Assembly (NCBI GenBank): GCA_021404525.1
Contig: JAAWWE010000003.1
Coordinates: 290,680 to 354,679 of the forward strand
Length of the DNA stretch: 64,000 nucleotides
Source: Rhodobiaceae bacterium
GTDB taxonomy: Bacteria > Pseudomonadota > Alphaproteobacteria > Parvibaculales > Parvibaculaceae
Reading direction: 5' to 3'
Each line of letters opens with the position of its first letter. Within the stretch, counting starts at the first letter, position 1. The notes under the pieces were generated by a model that was not told where the DNA came from, ran no database searches, and saw only the letters and a program-made list of their open reading frames with translations. Position numbers and translations under genes: made by a program. Shown piece after piece: positions 19,360-27,810 of this stretch.

Positions 19360-20292
19360 TTAGTTCAGCATTTCATCCCGCGCTGCGCGGCGTTCAGCGG
19401 CCTGTTCGCTCACGGCATCTCGCATGGCTTTCTGCAGCTTTTCAAACGCACGCACTTCAATCTGGCGCACACGCTCGCGGCTGATGTCATATTCCTGGCT
19501 CAACTCTTCAAGCGTTGCCGGATTATCTTTCAAGCGGCGCTCTGTGAGAATATGCATTTCCCGCTCGTTGAGGGACTGCATGGCTGCGTGGAGCATGTCG
19601 CGGCGCACGTCGAGCTCTTCTTTTTCGCCAAGCTCGACTTCCTGGTCGGTGCTTTCGTCAACCAGCCAGTCCTGCCACTCGCCACCGTCAGCTTCTGCGT
19701 TGCGGATCGGCGCATTGAGAGAATTGTCGGGACCAGACATGCGTCGGTTCATGTCCGTCACTTCTTTTTCCGTGACACCGAGGCGCGTTGCGATCTCTGT
19801 CAGGTTTTCCGGCTTCAGGTCTCCTTCTTCGAAGGCCTGTAGCTGGCCCTTCACTTTACGAAGGTTGAAGAAGAGCTTCTTCTGTGCCGCCGTGGTGCCC
19901 ATTTTTACGAGGGACCAGGAGCGCAGGATATATTCCTGAATGGCGGCGCGGATCCACCACATGGCATAGGTCGCGAGGCGGAAACCTTTTTCCGGTTCAA
20001 AGCGTTTCACCGCCTGCATGAGGCCCACATTGCCTTCGGAAATCACTTCGCCGGTTGGCAGGCCGTAGCCGCGATAGCCCATGGCGATTTTTGCAACGAG
20101 ACGGAGATGGCTGGTGACCATCTTCTCAGCCGCATCCGGGTCTTCATGCTCTTTGAAGCGTTTGGCCAGCATGTATTCTTCCTGCGGCTCCAGCATCGGG
20201 AATTTCCGAATTTCCTGCAGGTAGCGCGACAGTGATTGCTCCGGCGTAACCGCCGGCATGCGAGACGTGGTGCTTGTTGGTGTAGTCGCCAT
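19360..20292 (-). CDS. rpoH: RNA polymerase sigma-32 factor
   Basis: The 310-residue protein has the sigma-70 family regions 1.2, 2 and 4. Region 2.4 is YAMWWIRAAIQEYILRSWSLVK, and the RpoH box QKKLFFNLRK directly follows, which separates heat-shock sigma factors from RpoD. Region 4.2 is LEELSQEYDISRERVRQIEVRAFEKLQKAM. RpoH directs heat-shock and envelope-stress transcription; alphaproteobacteria often carry two paralogues and this could be either. It is monocistronic, with its promoter in the 91 bp after rluD. Confidence 0.95.
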   Translation of the reverse strand: MATTPTSTTSRMPAVTPEQSLSRYLQEIRKFPMLEPQEEYMLAKRFKEHEDPDAAEKMVTSHLRLVAKIAMGYRGYGLPTGEVISEGNVGLMQAVKRFEPEKGFRLATYAMWWIRAAIQEYILRSWSLVKMGTTAAQKKLFFNLRKVKGQLQAFEEGDLKPENLTEIATRLGVTEKEVTDMNRRMSGPDNSLNAPIRNAEADGGEWQDWLVDESTDQEVELGEKEELDVRRDMLHAAMQSLNEREMHILTERRLKDNPATLEELSQEYDISRERVRQIEVRAFEKLQKAMRDAVSEQAAERRAARDEMLN

Positions 20293-20383
20293 GATGACCC
20301 CCTTCGGTGATGCGTACTCAGCATCTTAAGTCGCTCTCATATAGGGGGGGATTGGGGCTAAAAAAAGGGCATTCACATATTGT

Positions 20384-21433
20384 TTATAGGGATTCTAAAG
20401 CGGACAGGAGGTCTGCCATTTCCTGGGGCAAAGGGCTCTCAAAGCGCAGTTTTTCGCCAGTTTTCGGGTGTTCAAAGCCCAAAAGGTGCGCATGGAGAGC
20501 CTGACGACCGAGCCTTTCGAGGGTGCTCTTTCCCGCCTCTGAGAGCTTCACAGAGCGGTTCTTGTGGGCTGAACCATAAACAGGGTCACCAAGGATCGGA
20601 TGGCCCAGATGGGTCATATGGACCCGAATTTGGTGGGTGCGGCCGGTTTCCAGGTGGCAAATGACCTGGCTGACGATTGGTTCGGGCTTCCCGAAGCTCT
20701 GAGCGACTTTGTAGTGGGTGATGGCTTCGCGGGCTCCCTGCGCCTCCACAGAGCGGGTGACGGTGATTTTAAGGCGATTGTGGCGGCTGCGGGCGAGGGG
20801 GGCGTTTATCGTGCCCTTGCTCGGATGAGGCTTGCCCCAGACAAAGGCGGTATAGGCGCGTTCCAACCGTCCGTCGCGGCCATGGATGGCGAATTGTTCC
20901 TGCAGGTTTTTCAGAGCCATTTCGGTTTTAGCCACCACCATCAGGCCGCTCGTCTCCTTGTCCAGGCGGTGAACGATGCCTGGCCGTAGCTCTCCACCAA
21001 TGCCGGTGAAGTCCGGACTACAATGGGCGAGGAGGGCGTTCACCAATGTGCCGTCTGGCGATCCGGGGGCGGGATGGACCACAAGCCCTGCAGGTTTGTC
21101 GATGACAATGACCTCAGCATCCTCGTGGATGATGGAGAGGGGAATGTCTTCAGGCTGGGGTGTGGCGGGACCGGGCGTCGGCAGCGTGACGTTATAGGTT
21201 TCGTCCGGTTTGACCCGATAGGCGACCTCACCTATCGTCCGCTCCTCATTGGAGGTGCCTTGCGTCACATGTCCTTCTTCGATCAGCGTGCGAATGCGTG
21301 ATCGGCTGGGGGCGGGGTCCAGGGCTTCCAGTGCGGTTGCGAGGTAGCGGTCTAGCCGCGCGCCCGCATCCTCTTCACTGACACATACGGTGTGGCGCGT
21401 GCCACCCGTGACTTGCAAGGTTGATAAATTCAT
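20384..21433 (-). CDS. rluD: 23S rRNA pseudouridine synthase RluD
   Basis: The protein (349 residues from the ATG at 21431-21433) has an N-terminal S4 RNA-binding domain (about 20-80, GARLDRYLATAL...) and the RluA-family catalytic domain with the HRLDKETSGLMVVAK motif containing the catalytic Asp, then GRTHQIRVHMTHLGHPILGDPVYG. RluD modifies U1911, U1915 and U1917 of helix 69. The start at MNLSTLQ shares the tetranucleotide CATG with the start of the divergent DUF6476 gene. The open frame extends 28 codons upstream into that gene, but this is not needed for the family. Confidence 0.92.
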   Translation of the reverse strand: MNLSTLQVTGGTRHTVCVSEEDAGARLDRYLATALEALDPAPSRSRIRTLIEEGHVTQGTSNEERTIGEVAYRVKPDETYNVTLPTPGPATPQPEDIPLSIIHEDAEVIVIDKPAGLVVHPAPGSPDGTLVNALLAHCSPDFTGIGGELRPGIVHRLDKETSGLMVVAKTEMALKNLQEQFAIHGRDGRLERAYTAFVWGKPHPSKGTINAPLARSRHNRLKITVTRSVEAQGAREAITHYKVAQSFGKPEPIVSQVICHLETGRTHQIRVHMTHLGHPILGDPVYGSAHKNRSVKLSEAGKSTLERLGRQALHAHLLGFEHPKTGEKLRFESPLPQEMADLLSALESL

Positions 21434-21878
21434 GCCGGACAATAGCGAACCCAACGGTGCCATGGAAACACCCTCTGCCACCGAAAAAGGGGCCGACAGT
21501 GAAATTGGGGCCGTCACTCAAATGGAGGCGGTGAAGGAAAGGCCTGTCTTGTTCGCGTCTGTCATTGTGATGGGTGTGTTGATCGTGATCGGTCTGATCG
21601 TTGTGTTTGGCACGATCATCTATCGGCTGAGTTCAAGCCCTGATCCTGCCACAACCCCTGTCCGGGGGCAGTTTGGCTCTGTGGATGTGCCGGTCGCAGA
21701 AGGCACTGCCGTGGTGCGTACGACCTTTATTGAAGACCGACTTTCCATCGTGACCACCAATGAAGGTGTGCTTGAGGTCATCATTGTCGATACTAAGCGC
21801 GGTGTTGAGCTTGGCCGTGTTCGGTTGGTTGCTGATGGTGCGTCCTCTGGTGCAGTCGCGCCGCCCCCTTCTGAATAA
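21432..21878 (+). CDS. DUF6476-type single-pass membrane protein
   Basis: The 148-residue protein has a charged N-terminus, one transmembrane helix (about residues 41-63, LFASVIVMGVLIVIGLIVVF) and a periplasmic beta-rich domain with VVRTTFIEDRLSIVTTNEGVLEVIIVD. It resembles the DUF6476 family, whose members commonly adjoin rluD in alphaproteobacteria; that link is from memory. An AAGG precedes the ATG at 21432. The start codons of this gene and rluD overlap on opposite strands, so each promoter must lie inside the other's coding sequence. Function unknown. Confidence 0.72.
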   Translation: MPDNSEPNGAMETPSATEKGADSEIGAVTQMEAVKERPVLFASVIVMGVLIVIGLIVVFGTIIYRLSSSPDPATTPVRGQFGSVDVPVAEGTAVVRTTFIEDRLSIVTTNEGVLEVIIVDTKRGVELGRVRLVADGASSGAVAPPPSE

Positions 21879-21945
21879 GCAAGCGCTGCCGACCCCATAC
21901 TATTTATGGCGGGTGTCTAAACGTTCCTGATTTGCGTCTGGAATG

Positions 21946-22031
21946 AAAAAGGCCGCTCGCACGGGGGGAGGAGGAGTGTGCAAGCGGCCTATCAAGCCTA
22001 TGGCCTTGGGAGGAGGTAAGGCCGGGCTCTT
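21946..22031 (-). ncRNA. Candidate cuckoo-type sRNA with anti-Shine-Dalgarno loops
   Basis: On the minus strand a predicted 86-nt transcript starts near 22031. Hairpin 1 is GGCCTT/AAGGCC (22023-22002) with the loop ACCTCCTCCC. After an 11-nt linker, hairpin 2 is a long stem AGGCCGCT-GCAC/GTGC-AGCGGCC (21990-21951) with the loop containing TCCTCCTCCCCCC, followed by a T run (21950-21946), a Rho-independent terminator. Two stem-loops presenting CCUCCUCCC and ending in a terminator are the definition of the alphaproteobacterial cuckoo RNAs (Rhodobacter CcsR1-4). In Rhodobacter the RNAs follow a DUF1127 gene; no such gene is seen here, but a consensus promoter is. Confidence 0.72.
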
Positions 22032-22038
22032 GAGAACC

Positions 22039-22067
22039 TTTATCTGCCGAACATGACAAGTTGTCAA
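22039..22067 (-). promoter_or_regulatory. Promoter of the candidate cuckoo-type sRNA
   Basis: Minus strand TTGACA (22067-22062), 17-base spacer, GATAAA (22044-22039). The -35 lies inside the perfect palindrome TGACAAGTTGTCA (about 22054-22066), which could be an operator. Predicted start at about A22031. Whether it is read by a housekeeping or RpoH-type sigma factor cannot be told. The remaining ~285 bp to the next gene are AT-rich and hold nothing else I can identify. Confidence 0.6.
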
Positions 22068-22352
22068 CATGGAAATGGTGCGATGCAAAATAAACTGCAT
22101 ACAACTTAGTTAGTATAGAATATCTCTAAGCTATTGATAAATAAGGAATAAAAATTCAACTCGTAAGAGAGACTCACGAATATTTCTTGCGAATGCGTTG
22201 GTTTGACGCAGCGCGTTCAGCCGAAAACAGGCTGTTTTTTGCTTTTTCCAGCGGTTCAGTGTGTTTTTTCGAGGAATCGGCGAGTGATCTCTGGTTGCCC
22301 GGGCAAGCGCAGCGTTTTACGGTCCCTTTGGTGGTCGATTTGGAGGAGTGAT

Positions 22353-23144
22353 ATGGCGGTAACTACCGGGAATCCGGCCACTGAAAATGGACCCCGAACA
22401 TCAGGACATCTGACACTGGACGACCCCTGGCGGTGGATGTCGGCTGGATGGCGCGACATGTGGGCCATGCCCGGCATCAGCCTTTTCTACGGTGTGTTGT
22501 TTGCGGGTATCTCCATGTTGCTCGCCCTCTCTCTCTTTCTGGTCGAGCTCAGTTCGATCGTTTTGCCGCTGGCGGCGGGCTTCATGCTGGTCGGTCCTCT
22601 CTTTGCTGTCGGGCTTTACGAAGCCAGTCGTCGGCTGGAACATGGTGAGCTGCTTTCGCTCAAAGACGTGCTGCTCGTGAAAACCGAATCCCCGGCTCAG
22701 CTCGCCTTTCTTGGTGCGCTCCTGATGCTCGCTCTCCTGGCCTGGATGCGGATCGCCAGCCTTTTGTTTGCTTTGTTTTTTGGTTTGGAAGGGTTTCCGC
22801 CGCTGCCTGACTTCCTCCCTACACTGGTCTTCAGCCCCTACGGTCTTGGTCTTTTGGTTGTGGGCACAGGGGTTGGGGCGCTGATCGCTTTCGCGGTCTT
22901 TGCGGTTTCTGCGCTTTCTGTGCCGATGCTGATGCACCGGGATGTTGATGCGATCAGCGCAGTGCTTGCGAGTGTGCGTGTCGTGCGTGAGAATCCGCGC
23001 CCCATGCTGTTGTGGGCCTGGATCATCGCTGTGGTCATGGCGGTGGGCATGGCGACTTTGTTCGTCGGTATGATTCTCGCATTCCCTTTGGTGGGCCATG
23101 CGACCTGGCATGCGTACCGCGCTACCATTTCTGACGCTGATTGA
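22353..23144 (+). CDS. DUF2189 membrane protein
   Basis: From the ATG at 22353 (GGAGGA upstream) the protein has 263 residues. After a short polar N-terminus and the motif LDDPWRWMSAGWRDM, five to six hydrophobic segments follow, with GPLFAVGLYEASRRLEHGE between segments 2 and 3, and VSALSVPMLMHRDVDAISAVLASVRVV later. This matches DUF2189, a family often found near cytochrome oxidase genes. Here it converges on ccoS. It may assist oxidase assembly or simply be linked to it; no cofactor-binding motif is visible. Confidence 0.75.
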   Translation: MAVTTGNPATENGPRTSGHLTLDDPWRWMSAGWRDMWAMPGISLFYGVLFAGISMLLALSLFLVELSSIVLPLAAGFMLVGPLFAVGLYEASRRLEHGELLSLKDVLLVKTESPAQLAFLGALLMLALLAWMRIASLLFALFFGLEGFPPLPDFLPTLVFSPYGLGLLVVGTGVGALIAFAVFAVSALSVPMLMHRDVDAISAVLASVRVVRENPRPMLLWAWIIAVVMAVGMATLFVGMILAFPLVGHATWHAYRATISDAD

Positions 23145-23150
23145 GGGTGG

Positions 23151-23306
23151 TTACTGGTTGGGCGGTGTGTCGTCGTCGAAGAGGATGCGCTCTGCAGCGC
23201 CGTCCATATCGTCATATTGACCGGATTTCAGCGACCATAGAAAAGCACCGAGGCCCAACAGGCCAAGGCCCAGCGCTATGGGGATCAGGAAGATCAACGC
23301 GTCCAT
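23151..23306 (-). CDS. ccoS: cbb3 oxidase maturation protein CcoS
   Basis: A 51-residue protein too short for many gene finders. It reads MDALIFLIPIALGLGLLGL at the N-terminus, then FLWSLKSGQYDDMDGAAERILFDDD, which is the hallmark CcoS/FixS sequence (single transmembrane helix followed by W-x6-GQYDD-x-GxxxRIL). CcoS is needed for cofactor insertion into the cbb3 oxidase. Its start overlaps the end of ccoI by 13 bp, as is typical for the ccoGHIS operon. Confidence 0.95.
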   Translation of the reverse strand: MDALIFLIPIALGLGLLGLGAFLWSLKSGQYDDMDGAAERILFDDDTPPNQ

Positions 23307-25480
23307 GGGGGGCTCTTAGATGTTAGGCCCAAGCGCAGCGCATTGAGCGTCACGATCAATGACGAGGATGACATGGCGACAGCGGCGACGAGCGGGGTCA
23401 CAAAACCCATCACGGCGAGGGGGACGGCGATGAAGTTGTACCCAATTGCCAGGCCGAAATTCTGGAAGACAAGGCTGCGCGAGCGCGTGGCTGTTGAGAG
23501 CGTGTCTGCAACTGCGCCCAGATGAGTGCCCTGAAAAACAAAATCAGCGGCTGTCTGGGAAATGTCGGCGGCACTAGAGGGCGACATAGAGACGTGGGCC
23601 GCCTTCAATGCCGGGGCATCATTCAAGCCATCTCCTACCATGAGGACGGTCTTGCCAGCTTTGGTCATGGTGTCGATCTTCGCGATCTTATCTGCAGGCG
23701 CTTGTTCTGCGGCCCAATTGGCAATGCCGAGCTCATCTGCGACGGATTTTGCGACAGGCTTTTGATCGCCAGAGAGGAGAACCACGTCATAGGTCTTGCT
23801 CAGATGATTGATGACAGATCGCGCGTCTTCCCTGAGCAGGTCTGCGAAGGTGAATTGGATAGGGGTGTCCGTTCCCTGGCGCAGCCAAAGCTCAGGGCCC
23901 GAGGCAGCGGGTCCCTCTGCCTCTGTCCAGACACGGCTTCCGAGACGTAGTGTTTCGCCATCATGTTCCCCCTCAACGCCGAACCCGGGGGTTTCTGTGA
24001 TGTTTGCAATCGGTGGGAGCGAGATGCCTTCAGCGGCGTTTGAGACCGCGCGGGCGAGCGGATGGTTGCTTCGGCTGCTGAGCGCTGCGGCGAGGGCGAG
24101 GTTGTTGGGGGTGATGGCGTCTGCATTTGTGAGCTTTGGTTCGCCCAGCGTAAGTGTGCCTGTCTTGTCGAAAACAATGGTGTCGATTTGCGCGAGCCGT
24201 TCTAAGGCGTCGGGTGCTTTGACAAGAACCCCGAGTTTCAATAGGCGGCCACTGGCAACAACCTGAACGACCGGAACGGCAAGTCCCAGAGCACAGGGGC
24301 AGGTGATGATGAGCACTGCAATGGCGTTCATGAGGCCGATCTGCCATCCGGCGCCTAGGGCTATCCATAAAATCAGCGTGGCGGCTGCCAGAGCATGGAC
24401 GGTCGGTGCGTATTTGCTTGCGATGCGGTCCGCCAGGCGTACATAGCCTGCGCGGCCCTGTTCGGCCGATTCCATGAGGCGCACAATCTCCGAAAGGAGG
24501 GAGGCATCGTCCTTGGCGGTCACTCTGACGAGAAGCGGCGCAGAGAGGTTCAAGGTGCCCGCATAAACAGGTGTATCGACCTCGGCGGTTGTCGGTAGGC
24601 TTTCTCCGGTCACGAGGCTCGTGTCGATGTCGCTCAGGCCTTCAATGATAATGCCGTCTGCAGGCAGGCGCTGACCAGCCGCAACGGACACGATCATGCC
24701 GGGCTCGAGCGTGTCGACGGGTACGGCCCGCGTGTTGCCGTCTTTGTCTACAAGTGTTGCGGCGACAGCGCGGAGTGCCAGTAGGTTCTGTGCGACAGAG
24801 CAAGCTTTGGCACGCGTCTGAACGTCCAGGTAACGACCGATGAGCAGAAAGAACAGAAGCGTGATGCTCGCATCAAAATAGACATGTTCCGCATTTTGAA
24901 GTGTTTGCACGAGGCTCATGGAGCAGGCAAGCAGAACGGCGAGAGAGATCGGCACATCCATGTTGGTTGTGCGGGCCTTGAGTGCCGCCCAGGCGGAGCC
25001 AAAAAAGGGCCGGCCCGCATAGGCAACAGCGGGCAGGGCAATCAGCGCAGAAAGCCAGTGAAACAGAGCCCGGGTTTCGAGCTCCATATCGCTTACAAGG
25101 CCCGACCAGACGGAGACAGAGAGCAGCATCACATTTGCGGCAGCAAAGCCCGCAATGCCCATGGCGCGCAGAAGCTGGCTTGCTTCTGTTTCGTCAATGG
25201 CCCCGACAAGCTTTGGATCAAAGGGCACTGCGCTAAAACCAAGGGACCCCAGTTCGGCAATCACATCATCGCCGGTGGTTTGCCCGCGCTCCCAGGAGAC
25301 AGCGACCCGTTTGGTTGAAAGATTACAGCGGGCATTGGTCACGCCCTCTAGCGCGCCGAGGCCCTTCTCAATCTTCTGCATGCAGCCCGCGCAATGCATG
25401 CCTTCCACCACAAGATCGATTTGGGCGGTCTCGTCATCCCCGCGAACGAACAGGTTTGCGTCGAGCGTGGTGTCGGTCAT
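23294..25480 (-). CDS. ccoI: Copper-translocating P-type ATPase CcoI/FixI
   Basis: The 728-residue P1B-ATPase exports copper for assembly of the CuB centre of cbb3 oxidase. It has an N-terminal heavy-metal domain with the GMHCAGC motif (C30 and C33), the TGES phosphatase loop, the intramembrane CPC motif (ITCPCALGLAVPV), the phosphorylation site DKTGTLT and the hinge GDGLNDAPAL. The start at MTDTTLDAN was chosen since it falls 4 bp after the ccoH stop with a GGAT-type site; the open frame overlaps ccoH by 25 codons if extended. It is part of ccoGHIS. Confidence 0.96.
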   Translation of the reverse strand: MTDTTLDANLFVRGDDETAQIDLVVEGMHCAGCMQKIEKGLGALEGVTNARCNLSTKRVAVSWERGQTTGDDVIAELGSLGFSAVPFDPKLVGAIDETEASQLLRAMGIAGFAAANVMLLSVSVWSGLVSDMELETRALFHWLSALIALPAVAYAGRPFFGSAWAALKARTTNMDVPISLAVLLACSMSLVQTLQNAEHVYFDASITLLFFLLIGRYLDVQTRAKACSVAQNLLALRAVAATLVDKDGNTRAVPVDTLEPGMIVSVAAGQRLPADGIIIEGLSDIDTSLVTGESLPTTAEVDTPVYAGTLNLSAPLLVRVTAKDDASLLSEIVRLMESAEQGRAGYVRLADRIASKYAPTVHALAAATLILWIALGAGWQIGLMNAIAVLIITCPCALGLAVPVVQVVASGRLLKLGVLVKAPDALERLAQIDTIVFDKTGTLTLGEPKLTNADAITPNNLALAAALSSRSNHPLARAVSNAAEGISLPPIANITETPGFGVEGEHDGETLRLGSRVWTEAEGPAASGPELWLRQGTDTPIQFTFADLLREDARSVINHLSKTYDVVLLSGDQKPVAKSVADELGIANWAAEQAPADKIAKIDTMTKAGKTVLMVGDGLNDAPALKAAHVSMSPSSAADISQTAADFVFQGTHLGAVADTLSTATRSRSLVFQNFGLAIGYNFIAVPLAVMGFVTPLVAAVAMSSSSLIVTLNALRLGLTSKSPPWTR

Positions 25481-25484
25481 TGGC

Positions 25485-26006
25485 TTATCCGGCGCCAGGT
25501 TGGATGAATTGGCGCTCCTCATAGACATAAGGGCGGCCATCAGCGGTTTCCGCATTCAAGCGGACGATCCAGTTTCCTGCCCGCCGAAGCTGAGCTGTAC
25601 CCTGATAGGAGCCATCGCCAGCGGCGATGATTTCTGCTTCCGCATCCATGCCCTGCACGGTTGGGCGCCAGAATGTGAGCACCGGGTTGACGAGCGGGGC
25701 GGCTTCTCCATCAGCCGTCACCACGGTCACTGTCGTATAGACAGCGACGCCTTCGGGCGCGCGGGACGATTTGATGTCTATTGCTGTGGTCCAGCCGAGC
25801 GCATTCTGAGCGGCATCTGCTTCCAGCACATGATTGTAGGCGCGGCCCTTTCGATAGGCGTCGTCTGTTTCGACACCGTCGAAGGTTGAGAGCGCATAGA
25901 AAACCATGATGCCGTTGGCTGCGAACACTGAGAGAAAGAACGCGCTCAACCCGATCAGTATACGGCGACCTGTCCAGATTTTGTCCGTGCTTGTGTCGAT
26001 GCTCAT
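25485..26006 (-). CDS. ccoH: cbb3 oxidase assembly protein FixH/CcoH
   Basis: 173 residues with one N-terminal transmembrane helix (about 13-35) and a periplasmic FixH domain. Landmarks are GIMVFYALSTFDGVETDDAYRKGRAYNHVL and the conserved W-x-x-x-I and FWRPT segments. CcoH associates with CcoP/CcoN during assembly. Its start overlaps the ccoG stop by 4 bp and ccoI begins 4 bp after it, so ccoG-ccoH-ccoI are translationally coupled. Confidence 0.93.
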   Translation of the reverse strand: MSIDTSTDKIWTGRRILIGLSAFFLSVFAANGIMVFYALSTFDGVETDDAYRKGRAYNHVLEADAAQNALGWTTAIDIKSSRAPEGVAVYTTVTVVTADGEAAPLVNPVLTFWRPTVQGMDAEAEIIAAGDGSYQGTAQLRRAGNWIVRLNAETADGRPYVYEERQFIQPGAG

Positions 26007-27547
26007 CTAGGACCCCTGAAACTTGTCTCATTAGAGACGGTTTCGCCTGTGCTCATGTTTTCAACGATAAACCGAAGGGTGGCTTCGCCCTCATCCAGGG
26101 AGCCTAGAGCGTCGTGCGGCAGAATGACAAATGTCTTGATGTCTTTCAGGCTGTCTGGCGCTATGGCTGTTCGCACACTGTCACCCGCGCTCACGCCCTG
26201 CTGGATCAGTTGGGCAGACGGCAGGCCATCAATGCGGATCGAGAAAGCCTGTTCTTCGTGCACCTTATTGATGATTTTCACCGTGTAGCCGTTCCGAATG
26301 CTGCCATCTGAAAGCTGAACGAAGAGCGGATTGCGATCCCGCAAGACGTTTAGGTCCGTTGCGCCGCGTGTTGCGAGCGAAAAGAACATGATGGCGCTTA
26401 CAAGGATAAGCACGCCCATATAGATGACCGTTCTCGGCCGAAAAATATGGATGCGTTCTTTTTCGCCGGCGATACGGCGGTCCATGTTGGCGGGGGTGTC
26501 ATACTCAATCAGACCGCGGGGGCGGCCCACTTTGGCCATGATGTCGTCGCAGGCATCAATGCAGAGGGCGCATTGAATACATTCCAACTGCATGCCATCG
26601 CGGATATCAATGCCCATAGGGCAGGCGGCGACACACTGACCGCAGTCAATACAATCACCGCGTCCGTCCCAGGAGGTGTTTTTCTTGTGGGGACCGCGCG
26701 GTTCGCCGCGATCATATTTGTAGGTAACGAGAAAGGACTCGTCATCAAACATGGCGCCCTGGATGCGTGGCCAGGGGCACATATAGGTGCAGACCTGCTC
26801 GCGGGCGAGACCGCCAAAGACATACGTGAAGGCGGCAAAAATTGCGATGAAGAGGTAAGCGACAGGGTCTGCGCTGAAGGTCAGCAGGTTTGCCGCAAGG
26901 GTGGGAGCATCATCAAAGTAGAAGACCCAGGCGCCGCCGGTTGCGATCGCTACGATCAGCCAAACAATGTGTTTGGACACTTTGCGGAAAAGCTTGCCCA
27001 GAGAGAAAGAAGATTTGTCCAGGCGGATACGCGCAGAGCGGTCACCTTCAATCAGGCGCTCGATATAGATGAAGAGGTCCGTCCAGACGGTCTGCGGGCA
27101 GGTGTATCCGCACCAAACACGGCCAGCGAGCGACGTCACAAGAAAAAGAAGAACCGAGGCCAGGATCAGGAGGCCGGTCAGGTAGTACACTTCCTGCGGC
27201 CAGATCTCGATCCAAAAAAAGTAGAAACGGCGGTGCGGGAAGTCGAGAAGCACGGCCTGGTCTGGCGCAAAGGGACCTCGGTCCCAGCGAATCCACGGGG
27301 TGACATAGTAGATGCCCAGCGTGATCGCCATGACGATCCATTTGACCAGCCGATAGCGTCCGTGGACGAGCTTGGGATAGATCTTGATCCGGCTTGCATA
27401 GAGGGAACGGTTTTTCTCAGAGTTTACAGCGGTTGCTGTTTCTCCTTCGTGCCCATGAGGGTTTGCGAGCTTTTCGGCCTCGCCAATGAGAGAGGTCAGC
27501 CCTGCTCCTGCAGTTTCGGGTCCGGCTGTTGACGCGTCGGTGGTCAT
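26003..27547 (-). CDS. ccoG: cbb3 oxidase accessory protein CcoG (RdxA/FixG)
   Basis: The 514-residue membrane ferredoxin carries the double cluster motif CIDCGQCVAACP and CIQCALCIDACD (about residues 285-335), several transmembrane helices before it (including one with the CGYTCPQTVW motif) and a C-terminal immunoglobulin-like periplasmic domain. CcoG reduces Cu(II) for delivery to cbb3 oxidase. It is the first gene of ccoGHIS, on the same strand as ccoNOQP and 263 bp after ccoP. The first 40 residues are polar and variable. A short inverted repeat, CCGCTA-N5-TAGCGG (27564-27580), lies just before its start. Confidence 0.95.
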   Translation of the reverse strand: MTTDASTAGPETAGAGLTSLIGEAEKLANPHGHEGETATAVNSEKNRSLYASRIKIYPKLVHGRYRLVKWIVMAITLGIYYVTPWIRWDRGPFAPDQAVLLDFPHRRFYFFWIEIWPQEVYYLTGLLILASVLLFLVTSLAGRVWCGYTCPQTVWTDLFIYIERLIEGDRSARIRLDKSSFSLGKLFRKVSKHIVWLIVAIATGGAWVFYFDDAPTLAANLLTFSADPVAYLFIAIFAAFTYVFGGLAREQVCTYMCPWPRIQGAMFDDESFLVTYKYDRGEPRGPHKKNTSWDGRGDCIDCGQCVAACPMGIDIRDGMQLECIQCALCIDACDDIMAKVGRPRGLIEYDTPANMDRRIAGEKERIHIFRPRTVIYMGVLILVSAIMFFSLATRGATDLNVLRDRNPLFVQLSDGSIRNGYTVKIINKVHEEQAFSIRIDGLPSAQLIQQGVSAGDSVRTAIAPDSLKDIKTFVILPHDALGSLDEGEATLRFIVENMSTGETVSNETSFRGPR

Positions 27548-27716
27548 GTCCGCCTCTTCTGTACCGCTAGATTGTAGCGGAGTGTGTCATCTATGCGTTG
27601 CCTTTTCCCATAGGGACCTCCCATCCAGGCAGCGACTTTTATTTACTGGGTGATTGACGAAAAATCGCCGTGGCGAAGGGCCGCTGCGGCAATCTGCCTG
27701 CGCCCCTCTCTCTGTC

Positions 27717-27802
27717 GACCACCTTTCAGAGGGGTTCGTCTTAATCTTTGATCAACGAACCCCTCTGAAAGGTGGTCTAAGGCCCTGTGCGAGCCTTAGA
27801 CC
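27717..27802. repeat. Two overlapping perfect inverted repeats between ccoP and ccoG
   Basis: A perfect 23-bp inverted repeat (arms 27717-27739 and 27755-27777, 15-base loop) is followed by a perfect 10-bp inverted repeat (arms 27774-27783 and 27793-27802, 9-base loop). The two share GGTC, so they compete or stack. On the transcript they form strong stems 9 bases after the ccoP stop. No T run follows on the minus strand, so mRNA stabilisation or processing between ccoNOQP and ccoGHIS is more likely than a classical terminator. Confidence 0.85.
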
Positions 27803-27810
27803 GTAGTATT

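Noticed and set aside
26447..27532. A 361-codon plus-strand open frame.
   Set aside because: It lies wholly antisense to ccoG, whose ferredoxin motifs are unmistakable; the frame has no recognisable content.
27748..27755. TTGATCAA resembling an FNR site upstream of ccoG.
   Set aside because: It lacks the four-base spacer between half sites and lies in the loop of the 23-bp inverted repeat.
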